Positions 44,216-53,418 of a stretch of 59,413 nt of DNA are shown here, in pieces. The position numbers and the translations under genes are program-made. The first letter of the stretch is position 1, and every line of letters begins with the position of its first letter. The notes beneath the pieces were generated by a model. That model made no database searches and was not told the origin of the DNA. It was given only the letters and a program-made list of their open reading frames with translations. This DNA comes from an uncultured Nitrospina sp. (GTDB lineage: Bacteria > Nitrospinota > Nitrospinia > Nitrospinales > VA-1): positions 1 to 59,413 of the forward strand of contig CALAGQ010000006.1 in assembly GCA_937891765.1 (NCBI GenBank), given 5' to 3'.

Positions 44216-45156
44216 TAATGTTTCTTTTCCCGCATTTTAAAATAGCGAATGATAGGTTCTGTTATAGACCGGTTTGTATGAATTTCGATGGTGTCAATGC
44301 CTATGGAATGAAAATATTTTTTTCGTTTTTCCCTTTTTTCCTGAAACTGTCTGGCGTATTGCAGGGTCATCTCTTTATCACGGGTATCCACCAATAAGGT
44401 TTCTCCGGACTCCGCATCTTCAAGTTGGATCAAGCCAACATCGGGCAGGGTTTCCTCTCGGGGATCGGTGATGCTGATGGCGACCATATCGTGTTTTTGT
44501 TTTGCCAGTTTTAATGTTGTTTCATAATTTACATCCTGAAAGTCGGAAATTAAAAATGCGGTGGCTTTTCGTTTCTGGATATTCAAAAGATATTCCAGGG
44601 GCAAAGAAAGGTTGGTGCCTTTTCCTTCCGGTTTGAAATTTAGAATGGTTCGGATGATATTCCAGATATGGGCTTTGCCTTTTTTGGGCGGTATGGTGTG
44701 CTCGATTTTGTCCGAGAACACGATCAACCCGATCTTGTCGTTGTTTTTGATGGCGGCGAAAGCGAGGATAGAAGCGATCTCTGCAGAAACTTCGTTTTTA
44801 AGTTTCTCGGCTGAGCCGAATCCGCCGGAAGAACTCACGTCAACCAGAAGCATGAGGGTCAACTCGCGCTCTTCCTTGAACTCCTTGATGAAGGGTTGAT
44901 TCATTCTGGCGGTCACGTTCCAGTCGATCAGCCGGACATCGTCTCCGGGCTGATATTCCCGCACCTCACTGAACTCCATCCCCCGTCCCTTAAAAGCCGA
45001 GACATATTCCCCCGCCATGATGTCATTGACTAGGTAATTGGTCTTTACCTGAATGGCTTTGATGCGTTGCAATAGTTCTGGCGACAGGTTTTTATCCTGA
45101 TCCGGCGCGGGAGCCGGTTTCTGAAACCAATCGCGAAAGGGTAGGGTCTTAAACAT
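44215..45156 (-). CDS. DUF58-domain protein
   Basis: This 313-residue soluble protein of the DUF58 family is the constant partner of MoxR ATPases. Conserved are FSEVREYQPGDDVRLIDWNV, and the VWA-like LLVDVSSSGGFG with DxSxS. No membrane segment is seen, unlike longer DUF58 proteins. It lies 2 bases after moxR. Confidence 0.92.
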   Translation of the reverse strand: MFKTLPFRDWFQKPAPAPDQDKNLSPELLQRIKAIQVKTNYLVNDIMAGEYVSAFKGRGMEFSEVREYQPGDDVRLIDWNVTARMNQPFIKEFKEERELTLMLLVDVSSSGGFGSAEKLKNEVSAEIASILAFAAIKNNDKIGLIVFSDKIEHTIPPKKGKAHIWNIIRTILNFKPEGKGTNLSLPLEYLLNIQKRKATAFLISDFQDVNYETTLKLAKQKHDMVAISITDPREETLPDVGLIQLEDAESGETLLVDTRDKEMTLQYARQFQEKREKRKKYFHSIGIDTIEIHTNRSITEPIIRYFKMREKKH

Positions 45157-45158
45157 GA

Positions 45159-46151
45159 TTACGGAACTTCCACGGTGTCGAATATTTTCTTGATAATATC
45201 ATCTGCCGTTACATTCTCGGCTTCGGCCTCATAGGAAAGGATGACCCGGTGCCTCAACACATCCATACCGATGCTTTTAATGTCATGCGGAACGACATAA
45301 CCTCGGCGTTGCAAAAAGGCATAGGCCTTTGCGGCCCGGTTTAAAAAGATCGATGCCCGCGGGGAAGCGCCAAACTGGATCATTCCCTTTAGGGAAGACA
45401 ACTGATGGCTTTCCGGATTGCGGGTTGCTGCAACCAGGTCGATGATATAGTCCTGCAGGTTTTCATCAATATAGATTTCGTCAAACACTTTCCGGGCTTG
45501 CATAATTTCCGCAGGAGACACCACTTGCTTGACCTGATAAGGGTTGTTGGAGGTGGCCATCCTCTGCATGATAAGTTTTTCTTCTTCCCGGCTGGGGTAA
45601 TCGATATGGAGTTTCAGCATGAACCGGTCCACCTGAGCTTCGGGTAGGGGATAGGTGCCCTCCTGCTCTATAGGGTTCTGGGTGGCAATCACCATGAACG
45701 GTTCTTCGAGCTTGAAGGTTGTGCCGGCGATGGTGATCTGCCTTTCCTGCATGGCTTCGAGCAGGGCGCTTTGAACCTTGGCCGGAGCTCTGTTAATTTC
45801 ATCTGCAAGAATGATGTTGGCGAAAAGAGGCCCTTTTTTAATATCAAACTCGCCGGTTTTGGGCTGATATATCTGGGTTCCCAAAAGGTCGGCGGGTAAA
45901 AGGTCAGGGGTAAACTGGATGCGTTTGAAATCGGCTTTCACAGATTGGGCCAGGGTTTTCACCGCCGTGGTCTTGGCCAGCCCCGGTACCCCTTCGACCA
46001 GAACATGTTCACCGGTCAACAATCCCAGTATCAACCGCTCGGTCAGGTATTTCTGCCCGACTATGATCTGCTCCAACTCATGCAGAAGGGAGGGGATAAA
46101 TGCACTGGCCTGATTGACGTGTTCCGTTATTTCATCGATCTTTTGTACCAT
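45159..46151 (-). CDS. moxR: MoxR-family AAA+ ATPase
   Basis: This 330-residue AAA+ protein has Walker A GVPGLAKTT (54-62), Walker B and adjacent IILADEINRAPAKVQ, a sensor with ATQNPIEQEGTYPLPEAQ, and the C-terminal lid with SPRASIFL. MoxR ATPases act as chaperones for VWA-domain proteins, which fits the batA/batB genes downstream. It is the first gene of the leftward operon. Confidence 0.95.
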   Translation of the reverse strand: MVQKIDEITEHVNQASAFIPSLLHELEQIIVGQKYLTERLILGLLTGEHVLVEGVPGLAKTTAVKTLAQSVKADFKRIQFTPDLLPADLLGTQIYQPKTGEFDIKKGPLFANIILADEINRAPAKVQSALLEAMQERQITIAGTTFKLEEPFMVIATQNPIEQEGTYPLPEAQVDRFMLKLHIDYPSREEEKLIMQRMATSNNPYQVKQVVSPAEIMQARKVFDEIYIDENLQDYIIDLVAATRNPESHQLSSLKGMIQFGASPRASIFLNRAAKAYAFLQRRGYVVPHDIKSIGMDVLRHRVILSYEAEAENVTADDIIKKIFDTVEVP

Positions 46152-46267
46152 CAGAGAAACCTTTGGGTAAAGTTGAGTTGATTGTTATGGGGAACTGCGA
46201 AGATTGTTGAATCTCTGAAAATATAGTTCAATTTCCAGAAGAATGAAATTAATTTTTTTTAATCCCC

Positions 46268-46415
46268 CACTCGGCGTGGGGCCAATTAGCAATGGCTTTA
46301 TTTGGCTAGCTATAGGTTATCTCGGCTTAATGCTCCACTCCTCGTTGCGCTGAGGGTATTATTGCTCGCCAGATAAAGCTATTGCAGTTGAGTCCAGCGT
46401 CACGCTGGTCACGCC
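46268..46415. repeat. ~148-bp dispersed intergenic repeat, imperfect inverted repeat
   Basis: The left end is CACTCGGCGTGGGGCCAATT followed by AGCAATGGCTTTATTTGGC, then TATCTCGGCTTAATG. The right half read backwards has GCAATAGCTTTATCTGGCG, so the two halves pair. The right tip is GAGTCCAGCGTCACGCTGG, identical to 4114-4132. Confidence 0.7.
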
Positions 46416-46468
46416 TGGTGAAATTTAGTAAAATTAGGCCAATGATTGGGGATAATTGGATTTTAAGC

Positions 46469-46496
46469 TTTACAAGCGCGGATACTGCCTTAGAAT
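46469..46496 (+). promoter_or_regulatory. sigma-70-type promoter candidate for the LRR gene
   Basis: TTTACA (46469-46474), a 16-base spacer and TAGAAT (46491-46496) lie about 50 bases before the start codon. Confidence 0.5.
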
Positions 46497-46547
46497 ACCG
46501 ATTACTCTTATTCCCAAAATATCGTTTTTCTTGTGGAGCGTGTACGG

Positions 46548-47456
46548 ATGGCTGAAAAAGAAGTCAAAGACATCGATAACCTCATTGACCAGGGACTGAA
46601 TGAAGATAAAAGTGAACTGGATTTGAGGGAGAAGGAACTGGATGATGAGGATTTGCTGGAAGTCCTGGCGTCCGACAAGATTAAAGGCATTACCGCTTTG
46701 TTTCTGGAGTTTAATGAAGTCGGAGATAAAAGCATCATAGCTTTGGCCGAATGCGAGAAGTTGAAGTTTTTAACCGCCTTGAACCTGTTTAAAAATAAGG
46801 CGACTGACGAGAGTGTCAAAGCTTTGGCCAAGTCTAAGAACATGCTCAATCTTTCTGAGTTGATTTTGAGCGATAATGAAATTGGTGTTGAAGGCGCCAA
46901 AGCCGTGGCGACCTCTACTATATTGGGGAATCTGGTTTCCCTGTGGTTGGGCGACAAGCTGGGCGATGAAGGTGTCGAGGCTCTGGCTACTTCTGAAACC
47001 CTCACCCACATTACACAGCTTTCCTTATATAGGAATAATATCGGAAATGAAGGCGCAATAGCGATTGCCAATTCTAAAAACCTGAGCAACCTGACGGAAT
47101 TGAATTTGAATTGGAACTTCATCGAAGGCGAAGGGATGGAGGCACTTGCTGGATCAGAAACTTTGAGCAACCTGAATCAACTGACCCTTACATTTAATCC
47201 GATTGGGTGGCGAGGTGCTGAGGCGATTGCAGGTTCTGCCAATTTTAGAGAACTCACTTTGATTGATTTGTATGAGACAGATTTGGGGAATATGGGTGCC
47301 AGAACTTTGGCCCAAGCGACAAACCTTCCCAATCTGCAAACACTGGTCTTGATCCACAATGACGTGAGTGAAGGTGTTCAGGCGATGTTTACGGATAATA
47401 AAAACTTCCCGAAATTGAAGGATGTTTACTTTAACCCTGGTAAGGGTGAGGAATAA
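46548..47456 (+). CDS. leucine-rich-repeat protein (ribonuclease-inhibitor type)
   Basis: This protein has 302 residues from the ATG at 46548, which has GGAG upstream; a GTG at 46533 is less likely. After an acidic N-terminus it is made of about nine LRR units of about 27 residues, such as NLSELILSDNEIGVEGAKAVA and LTQLSLYRNNIGNEGAIAIA, which form a horseshoe. No signal peptide, so it is cytoplasmic. Such proteins bind other proteins; the target is unknown. It has its own promoter and terminator. Confidence 0.87.
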   Translation: MAEKEVKDIDNLIDQGLNEDKSELDLREKELDDEDLLEVLASDKIKGITALFLEFNEVGDKSIIALAECEKLKFLTALNLFKNKATDESVKALAKSKNMLNLSELILSDNEIGVEGAKAVATSTILGNLVSLWLGDKLGDEGVEALATSETLTHITQLSLYRNNIGNEGAIAIANSKNLSNLTELNLNWNFIEGEGMEALAGSETLSNLNQLTLTFNPIGWRGAEAIAGSANFRELTLIDLYETDLGNMGARTLAQATNLPNLQTLVLIHNDVSEGVQAMFTDNKNFPKLKDVYFNPGKGEE

Positions 47457-47479
47457 TTTGGCAATGGTGTGACGAATCA

Positions 47480-47519
47480 GGGGTTCTCGGGCTTTGAGCC
47501 GGGAGCCCCTTCTTTTTTT
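47480..47519 (+). terminator. rho-independent terminator of the LRR gene
   Basis: GGGGTTCTCGGGCT pairs with AGCCGGGAGCCCC (one bulged G, some G-T pairs) around a TTG loop and is followed by TTCTTTTTTT. Confidence 0.8.
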
Positions 47520-47591
47520 AGAGAGCTTTAATTCTTTCCTGATAGATGAATAATAATTATAGAATGATCCTTTTACTAGCGGACTCATAAT

Positions 47592-48428
47592 ATGTTTACA
47601 GGCGAAAAACCGGATCTGCTCGATATCATGCCTTTCCGGCAGGACAGTATTTATGTGGTGGGGAAGGATGGCATTCCCCAGCACTGGGATGGGGAGGAGT
47701 GGTTGCCCGTTCGTACCGAGAATACCAATCCTTTGATGGGTATTTGGGGACCCAATGAAAAATGCATGTATGCCGTGGGTATCGGCGGGGTCGTCCTTCA
47801 CTATAATGGCAAGGATTGGAAACAGGTGGATACAGGGAGTTACGACTCACTCAACTGCGTCTATGGCATTGATGAGAATAACGTATTCCTTTATGGCGTT
47901 GGCGGCCGCATGCTGTATTGGAATGGCGAGAAATGGGACTACCGCGAACCCAACACCATTCATGACCTGTTCGGTATGTGGGGTGTAGATATTGAACATA
48001 TCCACACGGTGGGCGGTGAAGGGATTTATCGGTTTTATGACGGCAAAGAATTCCAGCGTTGTGAGGATTTGACCGATGAACAAATTTCCCTGTTCGGTGT
48101 CTGGGGCACTCGCAATGACAATGTTTATATTTGCGGTTCTCACGGTACGATATTGCACTATGACGGAACGGACTGGAAGCCGATGCCGTCGGGGACTGAA
48201 GAATACCTCTTGAGCATCTGGGGAACCTCGGCAGAGGATATCTATGTGGTCGGGGACAATGCAGCCATGCTTCACTACGATGGCAAAAAATGGTCTCCGA
48301 TAGAGCCGCTGAAAGAGGAGTATTTTACAAAAGTTAAAGGACTCGGACCGGATCAAGTCTACGTGGCAGGTGAAAACGGAACGGTGATTAAATTCGACGG
48401 TAAGCAGTGGAGCGATATGTCACTATGA
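47592..48428 (+). CDS. cytoplasmic beta-propeller protein, copy A
   Basis: This 278-residue protein has about six to seven repeats of about 42 residues with the pattern WG...(I/V)Y.VG..G..LHYDG..W, for example IWGTSAEDIYVVGDNAAMLHYDGKKW. A beta-propeller fold is likely. No signal peptide or membrane segment. I know of no function for this repeat type. A clear paralogue (copy B) follows 88 bases later. The TGA stop lies in a repeat remnant. Confidence 0.75.
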   Translation: MFTGEKPDLLDIMPFRQDSIYVVGKDGIPQHWDGEEWLPVRTENTNPLMGIWGPNEKCMYAVGIGGVVLHYNGKDWKQVDTGSYDSLNCVYGIDENNVFLYGVGGRMLYWNGEKWDYREPNTIHDLFGMWGVDIEHIHTVGGEGIYRFYDGKEFQRCEDLTDEQISLFGVWGTRNDNVYICGSHGTILHYDGTDWKPMPSGTEEYLLSIWGTSAEDIYVVGDNAAMLHYDGKKWSPIEPLKEEYFTKVKGLGPDQVYVAGENGTVIKFDGKQWSDMSL

Positions 48429-48445
48429 CCAGCGTGACGCAGGAC
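48416..48445. repeat. repeat remnant carrying the stop codon of propeller A
   Basis: TGACCAGCGTGACGCAGGACTCAA matches, in reverse complement, the right tip of the copy at 46268-46415 (TGACCAGCGTGACGCTGG then ACTCAA). The first TGA is the stop codon of propeller A. Confidence 0.6.
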
Positions 48446-48516
48446 TCAAATTTTAAAATAAATCTGGATATCCCGTCTGCTTTCGGCGAGGTTGTTCATT
48501 ATTTTGGGGAGCAACT

Positions 48517-49350
48517 ATGTCTGCTTTAACTTCGAGTCACCTTTTATCCGTTTTTGGATTCGGCGAAAATGATATTTTTGTCGGCGGTGCCGAGGGCACC
48601 ATGCTGCATTATGATGGCAGTCAATGGTCGCCCATGGAAACAGGGGGGCGTTGGACTTTCAAGGATATCTGGGGCAGTGCGCCTGATAATGTTTTTGCGG
48701 TGGTGACCGATGGAAGAATTCTTCACTATGACGGTAAAACCTGGGCGCCTGATGAGGATATGGAAAAACTTCCGCCCATGAACGGGATTTTTGGTCTTGG
48801 CTCGGATGAAATTTATGCCTGCTCCCGGCTCGGTAAAATTCTTCGTTACGATGGCAGTTCCTGGAAATACACCCAGACAGGAACCGATACCGACGTGACC
48901 CGACTATGGGGTTGTAAAGAAAGTGGCATGTTGGCGGTGGGTTTCGATGGCCTGGTGCTCAAGCAGGAGGGAGAAGGTTGGAAGCGCATGACGTTCAACT
49001 CCAATGCCGAGTTTTACGGAGTTTATGGGTTCGGTCCTGATGAGATTTATTTAGTGGGATCGGAGGGTGCTATTTTAAAATTCAACGGAACCGAGTTTAC
49101 CGAAATGTCTTCTCAGACCATGGAATTTATTCTCGATGTCTGGGGTCCCTCCCGGGACATGGTGTTCGCCATTGGGGATGAGGGAATGATCCTCTACCTG
49201 GATGATGGTGAATGGACACGGATAGAATCCAACACCAAAGAATACCTGACTGGCATCTGGGGTAGTAGCGATGAAAATATCTACGCTGTCGGAGATAATG
49301 GGCTGATCCTGAATTGGAACGGCGAAGACTGGAAAGCTGTCGAAGGCTGA
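48517..49350 (+). CDS. cytoplasmic beta-propeller protein, copy B
   Basis: This 277-residue paralogue of the preceding gene has the same repeat pattern, such as IFVGGAEGTMLHYDGSQWSPM and IYAVGDNGLILNWNGEDW. It has no signal peptide. A strong GGGGAG ribosome site precedes the ATG. The pair arose by tandem duplication and has since diverged. A structural or binding role is likely, but no partner is visible. Confidence 0.75.
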   Translation: MSALTSSHLLSVFGFGENDIFVGGAEGTMLHYDGSQWSPMETGGRWTFKDIWGSAPDNVFAVVTDGRILHYDGKTWAPDEDMEKLPPMNGIFGLGSDEIYACSRLGKILRYDGSSWKYTQTGTDTDVTRLWGCKESGMLAVGFDGLVLKQEGEGWKRMTFNSNAEFYGVYGFGPDEIYLVGSEGAILKFNGTEFTEMSSQTMEFILDVWGPSRDMVFAIGDEGMILYLDDGEWTRIESNTKEYLTGIWGSSDENIYAVGDNGLILNWNGEDWKAVEG

Positions 49351-49394
49351 AATTGCTTGGTTCCACTCTCTTGAAATTCCCCCACCTAAACTGC

Positions 49395-49423
49395 TTGACA
49401 CCGGCTTGAGCCTGATGTTAAGG
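49395..49423 (+). promoter_or_regulatory. promoter candidate of the trp operon
   Basis: A consensus TTGACA (49395-49400) and a 17-base spacer lead to TTAAGG (49418-49423), a weak -10. It lies about 70 bases before the hairpin and 118 before the trpE start. Confidence 0.4.
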
Positions 49424-49490
49424 TTTGGTTTCTAAATACCTGATATTAAAGGCGCCCTAATATATTGCTTTGTTTTCGGCAGGTTGAATG

Positions 49491-49515
49491 AGCACAGGTT
49501 TCCTGTGCTTTTTTT
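49491..49515 (+). terminator. intrinsic terminator in front of trpE (possible attenuator)
   Basis: AGCACAGG-TTT-CCTGTGCT is a perfect 8-bp stem followed by six T. It ends 25 bases before the trpE ATG. It could end the propeller B transcript, or act as attenuator of the trp operon if transcription starts upstream at 49395-49423. No Trp-rich leader peptide is visible. Confidence 0.75.
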
Positions 49516-49540
49516 AGTATTGAGCCGATCCATAAAAACT

Positions 49541-51028
49541 ATGTTCAAACCCTCATTAGAAGAGTTCCAAGAGAAAGCCAAATCGGGAAACCTGATTCCT
49601 GTTTATAAGGAAATTCTGGCCGATCTCGATACTCCGGTATCCGCTTATATGAAAATTCGCGGAGGGGAATATTCTTTTCTGCTGGAAAGCATTGAAGGTG
49701 GAGAAAAATGGGCGCGTTATTGTTTTCTGGGTTGCGATCCATCGGTGGTGGTCAGCACCAAGGGCCGCAAAGTAACTTTGATCCGGAATGGAAAAAGTGA
49801 GCAATGGGAAATTCAATCAGGAAGTCCTCTTTCAGCGGTGAAGGAAATACTGGCCCGTTACCAGCCGGTGCCTTCTGCCGGGTTGCCAAGATTCTCAGGC
49901 GGGGCAGTGGGGTTTGTCAGTTATGACATGGTCCGTTTTTTCGAGGACCTTCCCGAACAAACGGTGGATGACCTTGATGTCCCGGACTCGCAGTTTGTCA
50001 TCACCGACACCATGCTGGTGTTTGATAATGTTTCGCAGACCATTAAAATAGTTTCCAACGCCTTTGTCGAGGGTGATGATCTGACGGCGGTGTATGAAAA
50101 TACAATCAGCAAAATTTTGGCCTTGGAAGAAAAATTAAAAACCCCTCTTGCCAGAGGGTCTGCACCCGATGAAGATGGGGGTGCCGCCTTGAGCTTTGAT
50201 TCGAATATGAAAGAGGAAGAGCACAAACAGGCGGTGACTCGGATCAAAGAATATATTATGGAGGGTGATGTCATTCAGGTGGTGTTCTCCCAGCGCTTGA
50301 AGTTTTCCATCACCCGCGATTCGTTCGATATATACCGGGCTCTCAGAACCGTCAACCCTTCGCCCTATATGTATTATCTGAAGTTCGGCGAACTTCAGGT
50401 GGTCGGGTCATCTCCAGAAGTCCTGGTGCGGTTGGAAGAGGGCAAGGTAGAGGTTCGCCCCATAGCCGGAACCCGTAAACGCGGAGAAACTGAGGAAGAA
50501 GACCTGGCGCTGGAGCAGGACTTACTCCAGGACGAAAAAGAACTGGCTGAACATATCATGCTGGTGGATCTGGGCCGGAACGATGTCGGGCGCGTGGCGG
50601 AAATCAGCACGGTGGAAGTGGATGAGCAGTTTACCATCGAGCGCTACTCGCATGTCATGCATATCGTTTCCAATGTGAAAGGAATCCTGAAAAAAGGTTT
50701 GGACTGTTTTGATGTTCTGAAAGCGGCGTTCCCCGCCGGGACTCTTTCCGGCGCTCCGAAAATAAGAGCCATGGAAATCATTGATGAATTGGAACCGACC
50801 CGGCGCGGACTTTATGGTGGTGCCGTGGGCTATATCAGTTTTAACGGCAATATGGATATGGCTATTGCTATCAGGACTTTGCTGGTGAAGGGCAAAACAG
50901 CTTATCTTGGGGTGGGCGGCGGTATCGTTGCCGACTCGGTTCCACAAACTGAATTTGAAGAGACCATGAACAAAGGGCGGGCTTTGCTGAAAGCTATAGA
51001 ACTGGCCGAAAAGGGGTGGGTAGTATGA
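49541..51028 (+). CDS. trpE: anthranilate synthase component I
   Basis: This protein has 495 residues from the ATG at 49541; a longer frame would run through the terminator hairpin. It makes anthranilate from chorismate with ammonia supplied by TrpG. The LLES motif (47-50) of the tryptophan feedback site is intact. The chorismate-binding half shows [36 protein letters not shown] and GGAVGYISF. It overlaps trpG by four bases. Confidence 0.97.
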   Translation: MFKPSLEEFQEKAKSGNLIPVYKEILADLDTPVSAYMKIRGGEYSFLLESIEGGEKWARYCFLGCDPSVVVSTKGRKVTLIRNGKSEQWEIQSGSPLSAVKEILARYQPVPSAGLPRFSGGAVGFVSYDMVRFFEDLPEQTVDDLDVPDSQFVITDTMLVFDNVSQTIKIVSNAFVEGDDLTAVYENTISKILALEEKLKTPLARGSAPDEDGGAALSFDSNMKEEEHKQAVTRIKEYIMEGDVIQVVFSQRLKFSITRDSFDIYRALRTVNPSPYMYYLKFGELQVVGSSPEVLVRLEEGKVEVRPIAGTRKRGETEEEDLALEQDLLQDEKELAEHIMLVDLGRNDVGRVAEISTVEVDEQFTIERYSHVMHIVSNVKGILKKGLDCFDVLKAAFPAGTLSGAPKIRAMEIIDELEPTRRGLYGGAVGYISFNGNMDMAIAIRTLLVKGKTAYLGVGGGIVADSVPQTEFEETMNKGRALLKAIELAEKGWVV

Positions 51029-51597
51029 TCCTGATGATCGATAATTACGATTCGTTCACCTACAACCTGGTGCAATACATGGGTGAGTTGGGTGCCGAAA
51101 TACGCGTGGAAAGAAACGATCAAATCAGTCTGGCGGAAATTGAGGCGTTGAATCCGCAAAAGATCGTTATTTCGCCCGGCCCCTGCACTCCGGATAAAGC
51201 CGGGATATCGGTGGAAGTGATCAAACATTTTTCCGGAAAAATTCCGATTCTCGGGGTTTGTCTGGGGCACCAGTCGGTGGGCCAGGCGTTTGGCGGTGAA
51301 ATCATCAAGGCCGGTAAGCTGATGCATGGCAAAACTTCGATGATCCGCCACGATGGCAAAACCCTTTTTAAAGATTTGCCCAATCCGTTTGAGGCGACCC
51401 GTTACCATTCACTTGTTCTGAATCGTAAGAACCTGCCGGACTGTTTTGAGATTTCCGCAGAGAGCGATGACAACGAGATCATGGGAATCCGCCATAAAGA
51501 ACTTGCCGTAGAAGGCGTGCAATTTCATCCCGAATCCATTCTGACCGCATGTGGAAAAGAGTTGTTGGGAAATTTTATAAAAGGAAATCACGCATGA
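51025..51597 (+). CDS. trpG: anthranilate synthase component II (glutamine amidotransferase)
   Basis: This 190-residue class I amidotransferase has nucleophile C79 in GVCLGHQ and the H/E pair in GVQFHPES. It begins [18 protein letters not shown]. It supplies ammonia to TrpE. The ATG at 51025 overlaps the trpE stop (ATGA). Confidence 0.97.
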   Translation: MILMIDNYDSFTYNLVQYMGELGAEIRVERNDQISLAEIEALNPQKIVISPGPCTPDKAGISVEVIKHFSGKIPILGVCLGHQSVGQAFGGEIIKAGKLMHGKTSMIRHDGKTLFKDLPNPFEATRYHSLVLNRKNLPDCFEISAESDDNEIMGIRHKELAVEGVQFHPESILTACGKELLGNFIKGNHA

Positions 51598-52607
51598 CAT
51601 TCCTGGCGGCTCTCCATTCTGTTGTAGATGGAAGTGATCTCAAAGAAAATGAAATGGTTTCTGCCATGACTGAGATCATGGAAGGAGATGTGACCGATTC
51701 TCAACTGGCTGCTTTTTTGACAGCGTTGCATGTAAAAGGTGAAACCGTTGCTGAAATTGTAGGTGCAGCCAAGGTGATGCGGGCCAAAGCCGAGAAACTC
51801 AATATAAAGGCGACTCCCCTGGTAGACACTTGCGGAACGGGCGGCGACGGAGCCAATACTTTTAATATATCCACGGCCAGTGCTTTGGTTGCGGCAGGCG
51901 CAGGGGTTAACATCGCGAAGCATGGCAATCGGGCGGTGTCGAGCCGATCCGGCAGTGCCGATGTTTTAAAATGCCTCGGGGTGAATCTCGATGCCAGTTT
52001 GCCGACGGTGAAACGTTGTGTGGAAAAGGCGGGCATCGGTTTTCTGTTTGCGCCTTTGATGCATAAAGCCATGAAACATGCTGCCGGGGTCCGGAAGGAG
52101 CTGGGTTTTCGTACCATTTTTAATGTGTTGGGGCCTTTGACCAATCCGGCTAATGCGCAGGCTCAGGTTCTGGGTGTTTTTGATGCTAAATGGGTTCAAC
52201 CTCTGGCAGAGGTTCTTGATGAATTGGGTTGTTCTCACGCGTTGGTGGTTCATGGTGTAGATGGCTTGGACGAAATAACCCTGACCGGTGAAAGCCACAT
52301 AGCAGAATTAAAAAAGGGGAAGGTGTCGAGTTATAACCTCGACCCGGACAAACTCGGTTTTGAAATTTGTTTCTCCGAAGACCTTAAAGGTGGAACCCCT
52401 GAGGAAAATGCGGCAATGATTGAGGCAATCCTGAATGGAGAAAAAGGGCCGAGGCGCGATATCGTTTTGTTAAACTCCGCTGCGGCAATTTATGTGGCCG
52501 GTAAAACCGACTCTCTCGAACTGGCTATTCAATTGGCTGCGGATTCTATCGAATCGGGTAAAGCGCGGGAAAAACTGGAAGACTTGTGCAGAATCACTAA
52601 TTCTTAA
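51594..52607 (+). CDS. trpD: anthranilate phosphoribosyltransferase
   Basis: This protein has 337 residues. It transfers phosphoribose from PRPP to anthranilate. The PRPP-binding block [17 protein letters not shown] and [17 protein letters not shown] are intact. The start at 51594 overlaps the trpG stop (ATGA). Confidence 0.97.
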   Translation: MTFLAALHSVVDGSDLKENEMVSAMTEIMEGDVTDSQLAAFLTALHVKGETVAEIVGAAKVMRAKAEKLNIKATPLVDTCGTGGDGANTFNISTASALVAAGAGVNIAKHGNRAVSSRSGSADVLKCLGVNLDASLPTVKRCVEKAGIGFLFAPLMHKAMKHAAGVRKELGFRTIFNVLGPLTNPANAQAQVLGVFDAKWVQPLAEVLDELGCSHALVVHGVDGLDEITLTGESHIAELKKGKVSSYNLDPDKLGFEICFSEDLKGGTPEENAAMIEAILNGEKGPRRDIVLLNSAAAIYVAGKTDSLELAIQLAADSIESGKAREKLEDLCRITNS

Positions 52608-52608
52608 A

Positions 52609-53418
52609 ATGTCGAACAATATACTAGATAAAATTTTTGCGGATAAGCAGAAGGAACTGGCGGGCACCAAGTGCAACTTGCCATTGCCCGAACTTAAAAC
52701 ACGCATAGGGGATCAGGCGCCTGTCCGCGATGTTTTTCAGGCTTTGAATGTAGGGAAAAATTCAAAAATTATCGCGGAGATCAAGCGGCGCACACCATTT
52801 AAAGGTGAACTGAGAGAAAATTTTAATGCGGCAGAAATCGCCGGAGATTATGCCAGAAATGGGGCGGCCACGCTTTCTATTCTGACTGAGAGCAATTATT
52901 TCGGCAGTCATATTGGCATCCTCGAGGAAGTACGGCCCATCGCCCCGATTCCATTGCTGCGTAAGGATTTTATTTGCGATGAGTATCAGGTTTATGAATC
53001 CAGAGCGCATGGTGCCGATCTGTTTCTGTTGATAGCCACCTGGCTGGATCAAAACCAGTTGACCGATCTGCTCAGTCTGGGTAAGGAACTGGGGCTCCCC
53101 GCATTGGTGGAAACGCATAACGAATATGATATGGAAAAAGCTTTCGAGGCCAAGGCCAGTTTGATCGGCATCAACAACCGTGACCTCACCAACGGCAAAA
53201 CGGATTTGAATATTGCCCGCCGCCTGATCCCAATGGCATTACAGGAACCGGGCAACACTCTGGTGTGTGAAAGCGGAATCAGCGGGCGGAAAGAGATTGA
53301 GGAATTTGAGGAAATCGGGGCGCATGCATTTTTGATTGGGGAGAGCCTGATGACATCAAAGGATATCCCAGAAAAATTGAAGGAACTGTTAGGCAATGAA
53401 CCCACAAACAAAAGTTAA
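52609..53418 (+). CDS. trpC: indole-3-glycerol-phosphate synthase
   Basis: This 269-residue TIM barrel converts CdRP to indole-glycerol phosphate. Conserved blocks: IIAEIKRRTPFKGEL (the usual motif is AEIK-x-SPSKG; here RT replaces AS), LRKDFICDEYQVYESRAHGAD, INNRDL and ESGI. It is a single-domain enzyme, not fused to TrpF. The start is one base after the trpD stop. Confidence 0.95.
   Translation: MSNNILDKIFADKQKELAGTKCNLPLPELKTRIGDQAPVRDVFQALNVGKNSKIIAEIKRRTPFKGELRENFNAAEIAGDYARNGAATLSILTESNYFGSHIGILEEVRPIAPIPLLRKDFICDEYQVYESRAHGADLFLLIATWLDQNQLTDLLSLGKELGLPALVETHNEYDMEKAFEAKASLIGINNRDLTNGKTDLNIARRLIPMALQEPGNTLVCESGISGRKEIEEFEEIGAHAFLIGESLMTSKDIPEKLKELLGNEPTNKS

Larger units (their letters stand above)
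46152..46547. other. divergent intergenic region moxR / LRR gene
   Basis: The left 100 bases should contain the moxR operon promoter, but no strong hexamer pair stands out. The middle is the repeat copy (46268-46415). The right part contains the LRR-gene promoter. No gene seen. Confidence 0.5.

Noticed and set aside
46508..47170. 220-codon minus-strand frame over the LRR gene
   Set aside because: It is antisense to regular LRR units; the long opening is a by-product of the repeat's codon pattern.
49484..49540. Upstream extension of trpE (first 19 codons) as coding or as leader peptide
   Set aside because: It runs through the terminator hairpin, contains no tryptophan codons, and TrpE family starts match the ATG at 49541.
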